Positions 6,850 through 14,323 of a stretch of 14,323 nucleotides of DNA are shown here, piece by piece. Both the position numbers and the translations under genes were made by a program. Under the pieces are notes generated by a model, which saw only the letters and a list, made by a program, of their open reading frames with translations, was not told the origin of the DNA and searched no databases. Each line of letters begins with the position of its first letter. The stretch's first letter is position 1. Origin of the DNA: Chryseosolibacter sp035628595 (GTDB lineage Bacteria > Bacteroidota > Bacteroidia > Cytophagales > Cyclobacteriaceae); NCBI GenBank assembly GCA_035628595.1, contig DASPJN010000179.1, positions 1 through 14,323 of the forward strand. Direction: 5' to 3'.

Positions 6850-8055
6850 TTATCCTTTGCCACTCATTCTGAAAGCCACGATGAATGAGATGATGGAGAT
6901 GACAAAACCGAACATGAAGATGTTGTATGCGATGCGGAGAAACTTGTATTTTCGGCCGAGCACGATCCCCAGGTAGTAAATGTCTTTGATGAGACTTCCA
7001 TACAGATAATCGGCATCTTTCATCATTTCTTTCATGCTCCATTCGTAGTCTTCGATCTTCATGCTGTGAAAGTTCCCAAAGAACAGGAGATTGGTGCGCT
7101 TGTTCTGAATGTCTTCGCGAGTAAATCTTCCGGAAGAAACATTTGGCCGCGTGGCAAGAATCGCAAATACGGTCGTGGCGAGGCACACGGCTACGAGCAT
7201 GATGGTTGGAATGATCAAGGCTGAATTTTCTTCGAGCTTGCGGATGAGAACCGAAACAACGACGGAAAGGATAATGGAATTGATCGTAATAAGAATGTTG
7301 GCTTTGTTATCGGCCATCTGGCTTAACATCAAATGATTCTGCGATGTCGTGCGAAACATCGTCTCAATTCCCCGATCAGGTTTCAACGTGTTCTCCTTTT
7401 CCCGTTTCGCCTGAAGCTTGGCCAGTTTTTTCTCGAGCTTTCGATAATAGTTGTCTTTTGACTCAGGATTCAGTTGAGCCCGCAGGTCACTGATGTTTTT
7501 GTCCTTCCTTTGCTGTAGTACATCTTGTCCATAACTCGTGTGATATTGGTGTCCCTCCATGAAATTAATATTGGAGAGGAGCCATTCCTGGTCATCCATT
7601 TCCTTGTTGCCGGATACTTTCCATTCGGAACGAAGCTTTGCAGATTTTCGCATACAATCGTCAGCAGCCAGGTGAAACAGGTCCGCGTCGCACAATACCT
7701 TATCCACATTTGATTTCGGATTCTGCGGCATCCTGGTTGCCATGATGGCATCTGCAACCTGCTTGATTTTTTCCGGCGACGCGCCGTTCTCTGCGAGCAG
7801 CGTTCTCGCTTTCTCCGCAGCCTTTTCCTCGTGATCTTCGGCGCCTTCAACGTACCCAACGTCATGCAGCCACGCTGCGATCAAAACCGATTCCTTCTCG
7901 TCATCGGAGAGTCCCGTTTTAACGGCAATTTCTTCCGCAGCGTTCACGACATCGGTCGTATGCTCGATATTGTGGAAAGTACGATTCAGGAAAGCTTCAT
8001 TTTTAAAAACGCTTTCAGCAAATAAACGTGCCTTATTAAGCAGATCCGATTCCAT
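6850..8055 (-). CDS. HD phosphohydrolase fused to PycTM-like (DUF5706) membrane effector
   Basis: A 401-residue two-part protein. Residues about 1-185 are an HD-superfamily metal phosphohydrolase domain: H28 and H32 in FHNIEH, the AWLHDVGYVEG motif (H64-D65) and CDADLFHLA (D123/D125). All metal ligands appear intact, so a nucleotide or cyclic-nucleotide phosphodiester could be the substrate. A charged helical linker spans about 190-228 (KLEKKLAKLQAKREKE). Residues about 230-401 match the DUF5706 type seen in Pycsar effectors: QMADNKANILITINSIILS, with membrane helices at about 253-271 and 280-301, a soluble section (YEWSMKEMMKDADYLYGSLIKDIYYLG) and a last helix at 375-396. In Pycsar, PycTM damages the membrane when cCMP or cUMP binds. 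No cyclase gene is present in the window. It is first in an apparent operon with DUF3667 and divergent from the phosphoesterase gene. The domains are clear; a defence role is inference. Confidence 0.88.
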   Translation of the reverse strand: MESDLLNKARLFAESVFKNEAFLNRTFHNIEHTTDVVNAAEEIAVKTGLSDDEKESVLIAAWLHDVGYVEGAEDHEEKAAEKARTLLAENGASPEKIKQVADAIMATRMPQNPKSNVDKVLCDADLFHLAADDCMRKSAKLRSEWKVSGNKEMDDQEWLLSNINFMEGHQYHTSYGQDVLQQRKDKNISDLRAQLNPESKDNYYRKLEKKLAKLQAKREKENTLKPDRGIETMFRTTSQNHLMLSQMADNKANILITINSIILSVVVSVLIRKLEENSALIIPTIMLVAVCLATTVFAILATRPNVSSGRFTREDIQNKRTNLLFFGNFHSMKIEDYEWSMKEMMKDADYLYGSLIKDIYYLGIVLGRKYKFLRIAYNIFMFGFVISIISFIVAFRMSGKG

Positions 8056-8061
8056 AAGTTG

Positions 8062-8092
8062 CTAAGGTAATGACAAAGGATTGTTTTTTGAA
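8062..8092 (-). promoter_or_regulatory. Weak promoter candidate for the HD–PycTM operon
   Basis: On the minus strand, TACCTTAG (8069-8062) differs from TAnnTTTG at one base. It is preceded by a 20-nt spacer and TTC (8092-8090) in place of TTG. It ends 6 nt before the ATG at 8055, so the transcript would be nearly leaderless, as for the small TPR gene. The upstream element is imperfect, so this is tentative. Confidence 0.28.
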
Positions 8093-8178
8093 TGCGGGTT
8101 GTTTCAACTATTTCCAAAATATTCCGTATTAGTTTTCGTCATTCTTACTATAATGCGCCACCTGAGAATTATCAATTC

Positions 8179-11100
8179 GTGAAGCAAGCCATTCTTATTG
8201 TCCTGTTATTATCCTGGCTGAACATTAATGCGCAGGATAGCGGAGAAGTTTCCCATACGCTGTTTTTGATCGGCGACTGCGGCGAGCACTATATAGACGG
8301 CGACCCCATCGGAAGCGTGATCAAATCAGAAATTGAAAAAGCGGGTGTGAACGCAACGCTTGTTTACCTTGGCGATAACATTTATCCGAAGGGAATGCCT
8401 GAAAAAGGCCACCGGTTACGCGAGCAAAGCGAAAGGATTATGCAATACCAGGTGGACTGGCTTCCTGCAACGGGCGCGAAAGGCATCTTTGTTCCCGGAA
8501 ATCATGACTGGCATCACTGGGGGCGACATGGACAGGATTACCTGATGAATCAACAACTTTGGATTGACTCATTAAAGAATCCAGATATAACATTACTGCC
8601 CCGCGATGGCTGCCCCGGCCCGGTTGAAGTGCCAATTGATTCTAACACATTACTTGTTGTACTCGATACACAATGGCCCTTGCATCAATGGAACAAGCCC
8701 GGTGAGCACAGCTCGTGTGACGCCAAGACAACCGAAGATCTGCTCACGCAGTTAAATGACGTCTTCTTTCGCAATCAGGACAAACGAGTGATCATTGCCG
8801 GCCATCATCCGTTGATTACCTACGGAGAACATGGCGGAGTTTTCACCTGGAAATCGCATCTTTTTCCATTGACAGACCTTTCGCATGGACTTTACATTCC
8901 GATGCCCGGACTCGGTTCTATCTATCCTTTATGGCGAAAATGGTTTGGCCATAACCAGGATACCAAACATCCGGTCTACCGCCAGCTTAGTGAAGGCATC
9001 CAGAAGATCATGGCGTTGTATCCTGGATCGGTATATGTCGCCGGACACGAGCATGCATTGCAGCATATTGTAAAAGACAGCACACATTTTATAGTAAGCG
9101 GCTCCGGAGCAAAAACAGAATACGTAAGAAAGAAAGGATATGCTATTTATGCCGACGATGTGCGTGGCTTTGTTCGCGTTCGCGTGATGCAAAGCGGCGA
9201 AGTCGTAGCTGACTTCATTAAGGTGGATGAGTCTTCAAATAATGGCGAGGTTGTTTATTCAACAACAATACCTTTCTCGTCTGAGATAGAAATATCGCCA
9301 CGCGCTACTTCTTCTTTTGGTGATACAGTTGTTGTTTCGCATGCGAGTACCCAATACGAAGTCAGTGATTTTCATAAATCTCTTTTCGGTGAAAACTATC
9401 GCGAAGAGTGGAAGCAGAATATTTCCGTTCCCGTTTTTGACATCGGAACTGTAAAAGGCGGATTAAAAATCGTCCAGCGCGGGGGCGGCCAACAAACCGT
9501 GTCGTTACGGTTAGAGGACAGCACAGGACGTCAATATGTACTTCGTTCAGTTGAAAAGTTTCCCGAGAACGCTGTGCCTGAAGTACTGCGCGAGACGTTT
9601 GTACAGGATCTTGTTCAGGACCAGATCTCCGCTGCTCATCCTTACGCGGCGCTGGTTATTCCACCGCTGGCCGAAGCTGCGGGTATTTATCACACAAACC
9701 CAAAATTATATTATGCTCCTTCCGATCCTCGCTTTGGCGAGTATCAGCAACTCATGGCAAATTCACTGACGCTTTTCGAAGAGCGGCCGGCAGGCGATTG
9801 GTCTGATGCTGACTTCTTTGGGAATTCTGAAAAGATCGTGAACACAACAAAGGTTTTGGAAAAGCTGGCCGAAGACAATGATAATAAAGTTGATCAAGCC
9901 TCCGTGTTAAGAGCCCGACTGTTTGATCTGCTCATAGGCGACTGGGACCGTCACGACGACCAATGGCGGTGGGCATCGTTCAAAGAAAAGAAGGCAACCA
10001 CTTACAAGCCAATTCCACGCGATCGCGATCAGGCGTTTTTTGTAAATGAAGGAAGACTCGCAAAGCTATGGAGCAGAAAGTGGGCACTACCAAAATTCGA
10101 AGGCTTTGATGAAGCTATCGACTGGCCATCGGGTTTGTCGTACAACGCCCGGTACTTTGACCGTTCTTTCCTTACGGGATTATCGAAGGAGCAATGGTTG
10201 GCAGCATCGAAACAGATTCAGTCAAGCGTGACCGACGCCGTGATCGAGCTGGCCATTCGAACGTGGCCAGATTCCATCTATCAGCATCATGGAAAAGAGA
10301 TCATTGGCGCGTTGAAGAAACGGAGAGATCATCTTACTGAAGACGCGCTCGAGCACTATGCGTTTCTCGCGCAGGAAGTTGACGTTGTCGGCTCCGATAA
10401 GAATGAGCGTTTCCAGGTGGAACGCCTGGATGGAGGTGATGTGAAGGTTACAGTTTTCAAAATTTCTAAAAGCGGTGACGTTGGCAAAGTTATTTATGAA
10501 AGGACTTTCCTTAGAGAAGAAACGGATGAAATCCGCCTGTACGGTTTGAATGGGAGTGACGAGTTTTTCTTCTCTGGTGATAATCGTCGGTCAATAAAAG
10601 TAAGAGTGATTGGTGGTGATGGCGAAGATCAGGTGAAAGACGAGTCCATTCACAGAACACTTGCGCGGAAAACACTTTACTACGACTTGCGTGACCAAGG
10701 GACAGAGATTTCTTCACCAAACATCGCCGACCGGATGGAGGACACTGGTGAAGTAAATGCTTACGACCGAAATTCCTTTCAATATAACCGCCTTGCGCCG
10801 CTCGTTTATGGCAACTACAATTTTGATGACGGCATGTTCATAGGCGGCGGATTCATTTCGATCAATCATGGTTTTCGAAAAGACCCTTTTAAAAGCCGCC
10901 ATATTTTCCTCGCGACCATCGCCCCTCAAACACTTTCATTCGACTTTCAATACCAGGGTAAATTTTCTGAAGTACTCGGTAAATGGGATGTCGGTGTCGA
11001 CGTTGACGTGAAATCACCAAACTATGTGAACAACTTTTTTGGCTGGGGTAACGAATCGAAGTTCGATCGCGATGTCGATGAACTTCCCGGTAGCGATTTT

Positions 11101-11898
11101 GAAAACGCCATTCAGTACTATCGGTACAGGTTTGAGGAGATGAGGATCGAGCCGGTGATCTCCAGGCGTTTTTCCAACTGGGGCTCGTTGTCGTTCGGTC
11201 CGGTATTCCAGCGAATTGAAATGGAGGAGCCGGATGCTGGAAGTCCACGTTTCATCAAAGACTATGCGTCGGCCCTGCCAGCAAATTTGTTTGATGAATA
11301 TCGATCGTTTGGTGGATTAGGATGGGGCATCGATATCGATAAGCGGGACGATCAACGAATAACGACACGTGGCGTTACATTGTCACTCAAGGGACGGAAC
11401 ATGCGCGGGATCAGCAAGGAGTCCACAGATTTTAATTCCTATGAATCATCGCTTGCGTTCTATCATTCGTTTAAGCTTCCATCGCGATTGGTTTTTGCGC
11501 TCAGGTTTGGAGGCGGTATCAACACGGGTAAATATGAATTTTACCAGGCGCAGGTGCTCGACGGAAAAACGCAACTGCGTGGCTATCGGAAGACACGTTT
11601 TTACGGTGACAGCAAAATATTTAACAATGTGGAACTTCGTTTAAAGATCGCAAGTATCCGCACCTATCTTTTCCCCGCGTCACTTGGGCTGCTTGCGTTT
11701 CATGACACCGGCCGGGTATGGTACAAAGATGCCCTGGGCAATGATTCGAGCACAGTCAGCGGCACTTCTTCCAAATGGCATTCCGGATACGGCGGCGGCA
11801 TCTGGTTCACCCCATTTAATCTCACCGTGTTAAGTGCCGAACTTGCGCATGGTGACGATGGCTATATGTTCTATGCCCGTTTGGGTTTCCTGTTCTAG
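8179..11898 (+). CDS. Exported phosphoesterase–kinase-like–outer-membrane barrel fusion
   Basis: A very large (1239-residue) protein. I prefer the GTG at 8179: it gives a clean signal peptide (initiator, then KQAILIVLLLSWLNINAQ), whereas the ATG at 8092 would put 29 basic, polar residues in front. Residues about 25-345 are a metallophosphoesterase of purple-acid-phosphatase type: GDCG (32-35), GDN (65-67), GNHDW (107-111), GHH (208-210), GHEH (289-292). Residues about 420-720 show a glycine-rich turn (RGGGQQ), YVLRSVEK, and then IGDWDRHDDQWRW (586-598) and PRDRDQAFF (613-621). Their spacing recalls the catalytic loop and metal Asp of HipA/Fam20C-type kinases. An RTX-like GGDGED lies at 812-817. 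From about 870 the sequence is aromatic, strand-alternating beta-barrel (surface antigen/BamA-like), ending YARLGFLF with a terminal Phe. It is probably anchored in the outer membrane. The phosphoesterase and barrel are solid; the kinase-like reading is inference. Confidence 0.88.
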   Translation: MKQAILIVLLLSWLNINAQDSGEVSHTLFLIGDCGEHYIDGDPIGSVIKSEIEKAGVNATLVYLGDNIYPKGMPEKGHRLREQSERIMQYQVDWLPATGAKGIFVPGNHDWHHWGRHGQDYLMNQQLWIDSLKNPDITLLPRDGCPGPVEVPIDSNTLLVVLDTQWPLHQWNKPGEHSSCDAKTTEDLLTQLNDVFFRNQDKRVIIAGHHPLITYGEHGGVFTWKSHLFPLTDLSHGLYIPMPGLGSIYPLWRKWFGHNQDTKHPVYRQLSEGIQKIMALYPGSVYVAGHEHALQHIVKDSTHFIVSGSGAKTEYVRKKGYAIYADDVRGFVRVRVMQSGEVVADFIKVDESSNNGEVVYSTTIPFSSEIEISPRATSSFGDTVVVSHASTQYEVSDFHKSLFGENYREEWKQNISVPVFDIGTVKGGLKIVQRGGGQQTVSLRLEDSTGRQYVLRSVEKFPENAVPEVLRETFVQDLVQDQISAAHPYAALVIPPLAEAAGIYHTNPKLYYAPSDPRFGEYQQLMANSLTLFEERPAGDWSDADFFGNSEKIVNTTKVLEKLAEDNDNKVDQASVLRARLFDLLIGDWDRHDDQWRWASFKEKKATTYKPIPRDRDQAFFVNEGRLAKLWSRKWALPKFEGFDEAIDWPSGLSYNARYFDRSFLTGLSKEQWLAASKQIQSSVTDAVIELAIRTWPDSIYQHHGKEIIGALKKRRDHLTEDALEHYAFLAQEVDVVGSDKNERFQVERLDGGDVKVTVFKISKSGDVGKVIYERTFLREETDEIRLYGLNGSDEFFFSGDNRRSIKVRVIGGDGEDQVKDESIHRTLARKTLYYDLRDQGTEISSPNIADRMEDTGEVNAYDRNSFQYNRLAPLVYGNYNFDDGMFIGGGFISINHGFRKDPFKSRHIFLATIAPQTLSFDFQYQGKFSEVLGKWDVGVDVDVKSPNYVNNFFGWGNESKFDRDVDELPGSDFENAIQYYRYRFEEMRIEPVISRRFSNWGSLSFGPVFQRIEMEEPDAGSPRFIKDYASALPANLFDEYRSFGGLGWGIDIDKRDDQRITTRGVTLSLKGRNMRGISKESTDFNSYESSLAFYHSFKLPSRLVFALRFGGGINTGKYEFYQAQVLDGKTQLRGYRKTRFYGDSKIFNNVELRLKIASIRTYLFPASLGLLAFHDTGRVWYKDALGNDSSTVSGTSSKWHSGYGGGIWFTPFNLTVLSAELAHGDDGYMFYARLGFLF

Positions 11899-11944
11899 TT
11901 GAAGGCACCATTTTTTCTCCGTAAGCTTTTTCAATCAAAAGCGT

Positions 11945-12460
11945 ATGGCTACAACAAAAACACGTAAGCCCGTTGGCAGAAAGTCGTTGGTTACGAAGAA
12001 GAAGGAAACTGCTAGTAAATCAGCTTCAAAAAAGGATCTTACCAAAACATACAATCAATACAAGAAATTCGAGGGCACGCAGTACACCGGCATGAAGATC
12101 GGCCGCAGTCATAAATGGTACTACGATCAGGGCGAATGGAAGGAAAGAAAAGTCACGCCTGACGATTGGGAATTTACCTACGCAGTGACAAAGCGAAGAG
12201 CTGGAAAGGCGCCGGAGGGATCGGGAGTTCCCGTCGGAACCGAATACCACTGGTATGTACTTGCGCATCAGCATGTACGTAAGTTGAATGCAAACGATTA
12301 CAGCACTGCCATGACAGGGATGAAATTCAAAGTTGCGCACAAACGGGCAGATAAGGAGAAATGGAACATCAGCGATAACGCCCAACGCAAGCGGCTGATC
12401 AAAGCCCTGAAAAATGTGATTGCTCAGCTTGAAGAAGAGGAGCAATTGTTGAAAAAATAG
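11945..12460 (+). CDS. Unrecognised basic protein with lysine-rich N-terminal tail
   Basis: I do not recognise a characterised family. The 171-residue product starts with a disordered-looking tail (residues 1-36, rich in Lys, Thr and Ser, with RKPVGRKS and TKKKET). A compact aromatic-rich core spans about 37-140: YTGMKIGRSHKWYYDQGEWK, DDWEFTYAVTKRR, GVPVGTEYHWYVLAHQHVRKL, then MKFKVAHKRADKEKW. A C-terminal amphipathic helix at 145-171 ends in an acidic patch (QLEEEEQLLKK). There is no signal peptide or membrane segment. The high charge suggests nucleic-acid binding, but that is a guess from composition only. It lies 46 nt after the giant phosphoesterase on the same strand; GCTTTT and AAAAGC (11925-11942) could form a small hairpin just before its ATG. 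The antisense frame across it is open but reads as a shadow. Confidence 0.78.
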   Translation: MATTKTRKPVGRKSLVTKKKETASKSASKKDLTKTYNQYKKFEGTQYTGMKIGRSHKWYYDQGEWKERKVTPDDWEFTYAVTKRRAGKAPEGSGVPVGTEYHWYVLAHQHVRKLNANDYSTAMTGMKFKVAHKRADKEKWNISDNAQRKRLIKALKNVIAQLEEEEQLLKK

Positions 12461-12524
12461 ACAGCGAAGTTTTTCACGAGTTGATCTGCTTATCCTCTCA
12501 GAATGTATTTCACCGAGCATTGGT

Positions 12525-12555
12525 CACAGCGCAGCGTTGTGGTGCACATTTTTTA
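12525..12555 (+). terminator. Possible hairpin with T-run after the 171-residue gene
   Basis: CACAGCG (12525-12531) can pair with CGTTGTG (12535-12541), with one G·U and a 3-nt loop. A run of six Ts lies at 12550-12555. The Ts are 8 nt past the stem, so termination is uncertain. The symmetrical arms could equally be an operator for the PBP gene. Confidence 0.25.
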
Positions 12556-12577
12556 TAGGTGATGCCGGATCACAGTT

Positions 12578-14323
12578 ATGGAAAGATTTTTAGTGAAGTT
12601 GAAAGTGATGTTGGAAGAATTATGGTCTGCCCTCAGGCAATTTTCGCTGCTGCTTGCGCAGCGGGTAGGTGCAATCGTCAATCGATCTCGCAATTATATC
12701 CGAGCACACCGGCGACTTCGCATAGCGCTCATCGCGGGTTCTTTACCGGTAGTCGGGCTTATTGTGCTCTTTGCAGTTGTGCTCGCCAGCACACCCGATA
12801 AAGAAGCGCTTCGCGCCATTCGTAATCCTATTGCATCGGAAGTTTACACCTCCGACAGCGTTCTCATCGGGCGGTATTTCATTCAGGATCGGACACACGT
12901 GAAGTTTGAAGATATTTCACCACTGGTCATTGAAGCATTAATATCCACCGAAGACGTTCGTTTCTACGAGCACGACGGAATCGACTACCGAAGTTTCGGC
13001 CGCGTGCTTGTCAAAACTATTTTACTCGGCGATGAATCCGCAGGTGGCGGAAGTACCATCACGCAACAGCTCGCGAAAAATCTTTTTCCGCGAAAAGATT
13101 TTTGGATTGCATCTATGCTCATGAATAAGCTGCGCGAAATTGTGATCGCTAAACGAATGGAGAACGTGTATAGCAAGAAGGATATCCTGACACTCTATCT
13201 GAATACAATACCATTCGGAGATAATACATTTGGTATTCAGGCAGCATCGCAACGGTACTTTTCCAAAAATGCAAAAGACCTGAGTTTGGATCAGGCTGCT
13301 GTCCTCATTGGGATGTTGAAAGCCACACACTATTATAATCCCAGGTTGTTTCCAAAAAATTCACTGGCGAGAAGAAATGTTGTGCTGGCACAAATGAAAA
13401 AATACAATCGCATTCCGGCGGAAGTAAAAGATTCCATTCAGCAATTACCACTGACACTTGACTATAAAAATGTGGTGTACAACTATGAAGTTGCTCCATA
13501 TTTCAGGGAGTATTTGAAGACCGAATTGGGCGCGTGGTGCGAACGAAACAGGAAATCTGACGGTTCGAAATATAATCTGTACGCAGATGGTCTCAAGATC
13601 TTTACCACCATCGATTCGCGGTTACAGGCTTATGCCGAAGAAGCAGTTGCAAAGCAGATGTCTGAAATACAGGATGTGTTTTTTAAACATTGGGGTGACG
13701 AAAAACCGTGGGGAGAAAACGAAGGTATTATCCTCGATGCTGCACGCAGAACGAATCGTTACAAAAAATTGAAGAGCGAAGGTTTATCTGAAGATGCGAT
13801 CATGAAAGAACTCAGCAAGCCGGCACTCACAAGATTGTTTGACTGGAACGGAGCGCGCGAAGCAACCGTGAGTCCGATTGATTCGATTAAACATCACATC
13901 CAGTATCTCAACGCAGGCTTTCTTGCCATGGAATCATCCACAGGAAAAGTGAAGGCGTGGGTAGGAGGGATCGATCACAATTTTTTCCAGTATGATCATG
14001 TGAAAGCAACAACAAAACGACAGGTCGGGTCAATTTTCAAACCAATTGTTTACGCGGTAGCATTGGAAGAGGGAGTTTCGCCCTGTGAGCTGATTCCTGC
14101 AGGCCAGGAGACTTATGTTGACGATGAAGGGGATCTGTGGACACCACGAAATACGCAATACGACTACCAGGTTAAATACTCTATGCGCGGCGCACTTGCA
14201 TATTCTGTCAACACGGTTGCTGTAAAACTGATCAATGTTGCTGGAATCGAAAATACAATTAAGCTCGCCCGCGACATGGGAATTCACAGCGACATCCCGG
14301 ATGTGCCTTCGATTGCACTTGGA
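12578..14323 (+). CDS. Class A penicillin-binding protein (PBP1A-like), 3'-truncated
   Basis: A bifunctional peptidoglycan glycosyltransferase/transpeptidase. The frame is open from the ATG at 12578 (preceded by an in-frame TGA at 12560) to the window edge, 582 codons, so the C-terminus is missing. Residues 1-48 are a basic cytoplasmic extension and about 49-71 a membrane anchor (IALIAGSLPVVGLIVLFAVV). The glycosyltransferase domain follows: EDVRFYEHDG with catalytic E125, GGGSTITQQLAKNL, KLREIVIAKRME, then YLNTIPFGDNTFGIQAA. After a linker (YADGLKIFTTIDSRLQ) comes the transpeptidase domain, with FLAMESSTGKVKAWVGG, the SxxK motif SIFK (nucleophile S485) and SxN as SVN (543-545). The KTG motif would lie past the edge. 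It acts at the cytoplasmic membrane facing the periplasm. The gene starts 117 nt after the basic-protein gene. Confidence 0.95.
   Translation, partial: MERFLVKLKVMLEELWSALRQFSLLLAQRVGAIVNRSRNYIRAHRRLRIALIAGSLPVVGLIVLFAVVLASTPDKEALRAIRNPIASEVYTSDSVLIGRYFIQDRTHVKFEDISPLVIEALISTEDVRFYEHDGIDYRSFGRVLVKTILLGDESAGGGSTITQQLAKNLFPRKDFWIASMLMNKLREIVIAKRMENVYSKKDILTLYLNTIPFGDNTFGIQAASQRYFSKNAKDLSLDQAAVLIGMLKATHYYNPRLFPKNSLARRNVVLAQMKKYNRIPAEVKDSIQQLPLTLDYKNVVYNYEVAPYFREYLKTELGAWCERNRKSDGSKYNLYADGLKIFTTIDSRLQAYAEEAVAKQMSEIQDVFFKHWGDEKPWGENEGIILDAARRTNRYKKLKSEGLSEDAIMKELSKPALTRLFDWNGAREATVSPIDSIKHHIQYLNAGFLAMESSTGKVKAWVGGIDHNFFQYDHVKATTKRQVGSIFKPIVYAVALEEGVSPCELIPAGQETYVDDEGDLWTPRNTQYDYQVKYSMRGALAYSVNTVAVKLINVAGIENTIKLARDMGIHSDIPDVPSIALG

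Noticed and set aside
7470..7865. A 131-codon minus-strand frame inside the HD–PycTM gene
   Set aside because: Its Arg-rich, motif-free product lies in a second frame of a gene with intact HD motifs.
5951..8055. A complete Pycsar defence system
   Set aside because: There is no cyclase gene next to the effector in either direction within the window, so only an effector-like protein can be claimed.
11925..11942. GCTTTT/AAAAGC hairpin as a riboswitch or terminator
   Set aside because: Six A/T-rich pairs with a 6-nt loop are weak and not followed by a T-run; chance is sufficient.
12026..12520. A 164-codon open frame on the minus strand across the 171-residue gene
   Set aside because: It is antisense to a gene with better composition and start. 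Its product is an unlikely mix of Phe, Leu, Ser and Cys with no motif, as expected of a shadow frame.
12559..12801. An 80-codon plus-strand frame at the start of the PBP gene
   Set aside because: It overlaps the PBP N-terminus in another frame; the PBP frame has the membrane anchor and runs on into the catalytic domain.
12578..14323. A broken or frameshifted PBP gene
   Set aside because: The frame is continuous through EDVRFYEHDG, SIFK and SVN up to the edge; it only lacks a stop because the window ends.
1..14323. CRISPR arrays, tRNA genes, insertion sequences or phage attachment sites
   Set aside because: I saw no regularly spaced repeats, cloverleaf-like sequence, transposase or integrase motifs, or flanking duplications.

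Overview
The window (14.3 kb, moderate GC by eye) looks like chromosomal DNA of a Bacteroidota member, probably a soil or aquatic cytophagal lineage. The evidence is a DUF3667 membrane protein, a TetR/ABC1-kinase pair, an HD–PycTM (DUF5706) protein, a very large phosphoesterase fused to an outer-membrane barrel, and promoter-like sequences of the Bacteroidota type (TTG, about 19-20 nt, TAnnTTTG). There are no rRNA or tRNA genes, CRISPR arrays, insertion sequences or phage genes. Ten coding regions are supported; the first and last are cut by the window edges.

Layout. (1) 1-909 (+): the C-terminal part of a LigD-type ATP-dependent DNA ligase. (2) 966-2177 (-): an exported protein of about nine TPR repeats, convergent with the ligase. 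(3) 2265-4243 (+): a two-gene operon of a TetR-like regulator and an ABC1/AarF atypical kinase, 5 nt apart. (4) 4413-5276 (+): Ku, with a lysine-rich tail and a promoter candidate of its own. (5) 5360-5959 (+): a small cytoplasmic TPR protein whose promoter nearly touches its ATG, which suggests a leaderless mRNA. (6) 8055-5951 (-): an apparent operon of an HD phosphohydrolase fused to a PycTM-like membrane effector module, then a DUF3667 zinc-ribbon membrane protein. The latter overlaps the end of the TPR gene by 9 bp. (7) 8179-11898 (+), divergent from the HD gene: a giant exported protein with a purple-acid-phosphatase-like domain, a central domain with kinase-like signatures, an RTX-like motif and a C-terminal outer-membrane beta-barrel. 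(8) 11945-12460 (+): an unrecognised 171-residue basic protein. (9) 12578 to the right edge (+): a class A penicillin-binding protein, cut before its KTG motif.

How the genes relate. Ku and the ligase form a bacterial non-homologous end-joining pair, placed close together but separated by unrelated genes. The HD–PycTM protein resembles the effector half of a Pycsar antiphage system, but no cyclase is visible. Its fused HD domain and its DUF3667 partner make it an unusual signalling or defence candidate. The phosphatase/kinase-like/barrel protein is the most unusual single gene: as read here, a phosphoesterase and a possible kinase-fold domain lie on one polypeptide anchored in the outer membrane. 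The PBP at the right edge is ordinary cell-wall synthesis.
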